Assembly: GCA_900322165.1 (NCBI GenBank)
Contig: ONYR01000068.1
Coordinates: 1 to 5,545 of the forward strand
Source: an uncultured Eubacteriales bacterium
GTDB taxonomy: Bacteria; Bacillota; Clostridia; Lachnospirales; Bianqueaceae
DNA: 5,545 nt
Reading direction: 5' to 3'
A program made the translations under genes and the position numbers. Within the stretch, counting starts at the first letter, position 1, and every line of letters begins with the position of its first letter. The notes under the pieces were generated by a model. It was not told where the DNA came from. It did no database searches and worked only from the letters and a program-made list of their open reading frames with translations. Shown here one piece after another: positions 5,090-5,545 of the stretch.

Positions 5090-5545
5090 ATGAGCGAAAC
5101 GTCAAAGGCGAAAGAGAAAGATCACTCCAGGCGCCATCGATTCCTGTTTGCTTTGCTTCGTCCGATCGGCTTTCTCGTTGCGCGTCTGAAATTCGGCTAT
5201 ACCTTTGAGCGCATGCCGAAGCTAAATGAACGGTTTATCCTGCTTAGCAACCATGTCACGGATTTTGATCCGATCCTTGTCGGCCTTGCCCTGCGCGGTC
5301 AGGCTTATTTTGTAGCCAGTGAACATATCTCCCGCTGGAAGGTCTTTCCGATCCTCAAGTTCATTTTTGATCCGATCCTGCGTTATAAAGGAACGGTCGG
5401 TGCATACACGGTCAGGGATATGCTCAAACGGATCAAGGAGGGCAAAAACCTGGCGTTTTTCCCGGAAGGCGTTCGCACGTTTGACGGCGTGACCTGTCCG
5501 ATCCTTCCATCAACGGGTCGATTGATCAAGCGTTCCGGCAGCGCA
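5090..5545 (+). CDS. plsC: 1-acyl-sn-glycerol-3-phosphate acyltransferase family (3' end outside window)
   Basis: The first 152 residues are present and the frame is open at the window edge. Motif I, NHVTDFD, gives the catalytic H-x4-D pair (His55, Asp60). LRYKGT (97-102) fits motif II with Arg98, and FPEGVRT (124-130) is motif III, here with V where T is common. These residues define the PlsC/LPLAT family, which transfers an acyl chain to lysophosphatidic acid to make phosphatidic acid at the cytoplasmic face of the membrane. The N-terminus is basic and polar (residues 2-17), followed by a moderately hydrophobic stretch (18-33) that may bind the membrane. About 80-100 residues are expected beyond the window. 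Other LPLAT activities cannot be excluded, so the symbol refers to the family. Confidence 0.88.
   Translation, partial: MSETSKAKEKDHSRRHRFLFALLRPIGFLVARLKFGYTFERMPKLNERFILLSNHVTDFDPILVGLALRGQAYFVASEHISRWKVFPILKFIFDPILRYKGTVGAYTVRDMLKRIKEGKNLAFFPEGVRTFDGVTCPILPSTGRLIKRSGSA

Noticed and set aside
5023..5208. 61-residue open frame at the AAA_28 and acyltransferase junction
   Set aside because: It is out of frame with both real genes, overlaps both and has no motif.

Overview
The window looks like a Bacillota (Firmicutes) chromosome of intermediate G+C, probably a gut or host-associated member of the Erysipelotrichia or Clostridia. The reasons are the GGGtGRT-family protein, strong GGAGG-type ribosome binding sites, TATAAT promoters, a Gram-positive-type lipoprotein and a YtrB-like ABC-2 operon. 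The genus assignment is inference. There is no transposase, integrase, CRISPR array, tRNA or rRNA.

Layout: (1) 2-1000 (+) is the nearly complete 3' part of a GGGtGRT-family gene, closed by a strong intrinsic terminator (1021-1053). (2) 1170-2979 (+) is a compact three-gene operon: an ABC ATPase, a small ABC-2 membrane protein whose start overlaps the ATPase stop by 8 bp, and a regulator that fuses an XRE-type helix-turn-helix to an AbrB/SpoVT-like domain. A perfect 13-bp palindrome covers its probable -10 box. (3) 2986-4131 (-) is a GH18-domain lipoprotein, convergent with the operon and only 6 bp from it. The best terminator for the + operon (3089-3122) lies inside this lipoprotein gene. (4) 4132-4441 is a 310-bp divergent intergenic region with a promoter for each flank and, between them, a stretch able to fold into a closed multi-hairpin RNA with some resemblance to a SAM-I-type aptamer. 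(5) 4442-5545 (+) holds an AAA_28-type P-loop ATPase/kinase followed 36 bp later by a PlsC-type acyltransferase that runs off the window.

How the genes may work together: the ATPase and membrane protein should form one exporter of the YtrBC type, probably controlled by the downstream fusion regulator. The GH18 lipoprotein should act on a glycan outside the membrane. The acyltransferase should make phosphatidic acid at the inner face of the membrane. The role of the AAA_28 protein is unknown.

The points most worth a second look are the structured region at 4197-4337, the + terminator embedded in the opposing coding sequence, and the XRE-AbrB regulator with its candidate operator. No wholly new system is demonstrated by the sequence alone.
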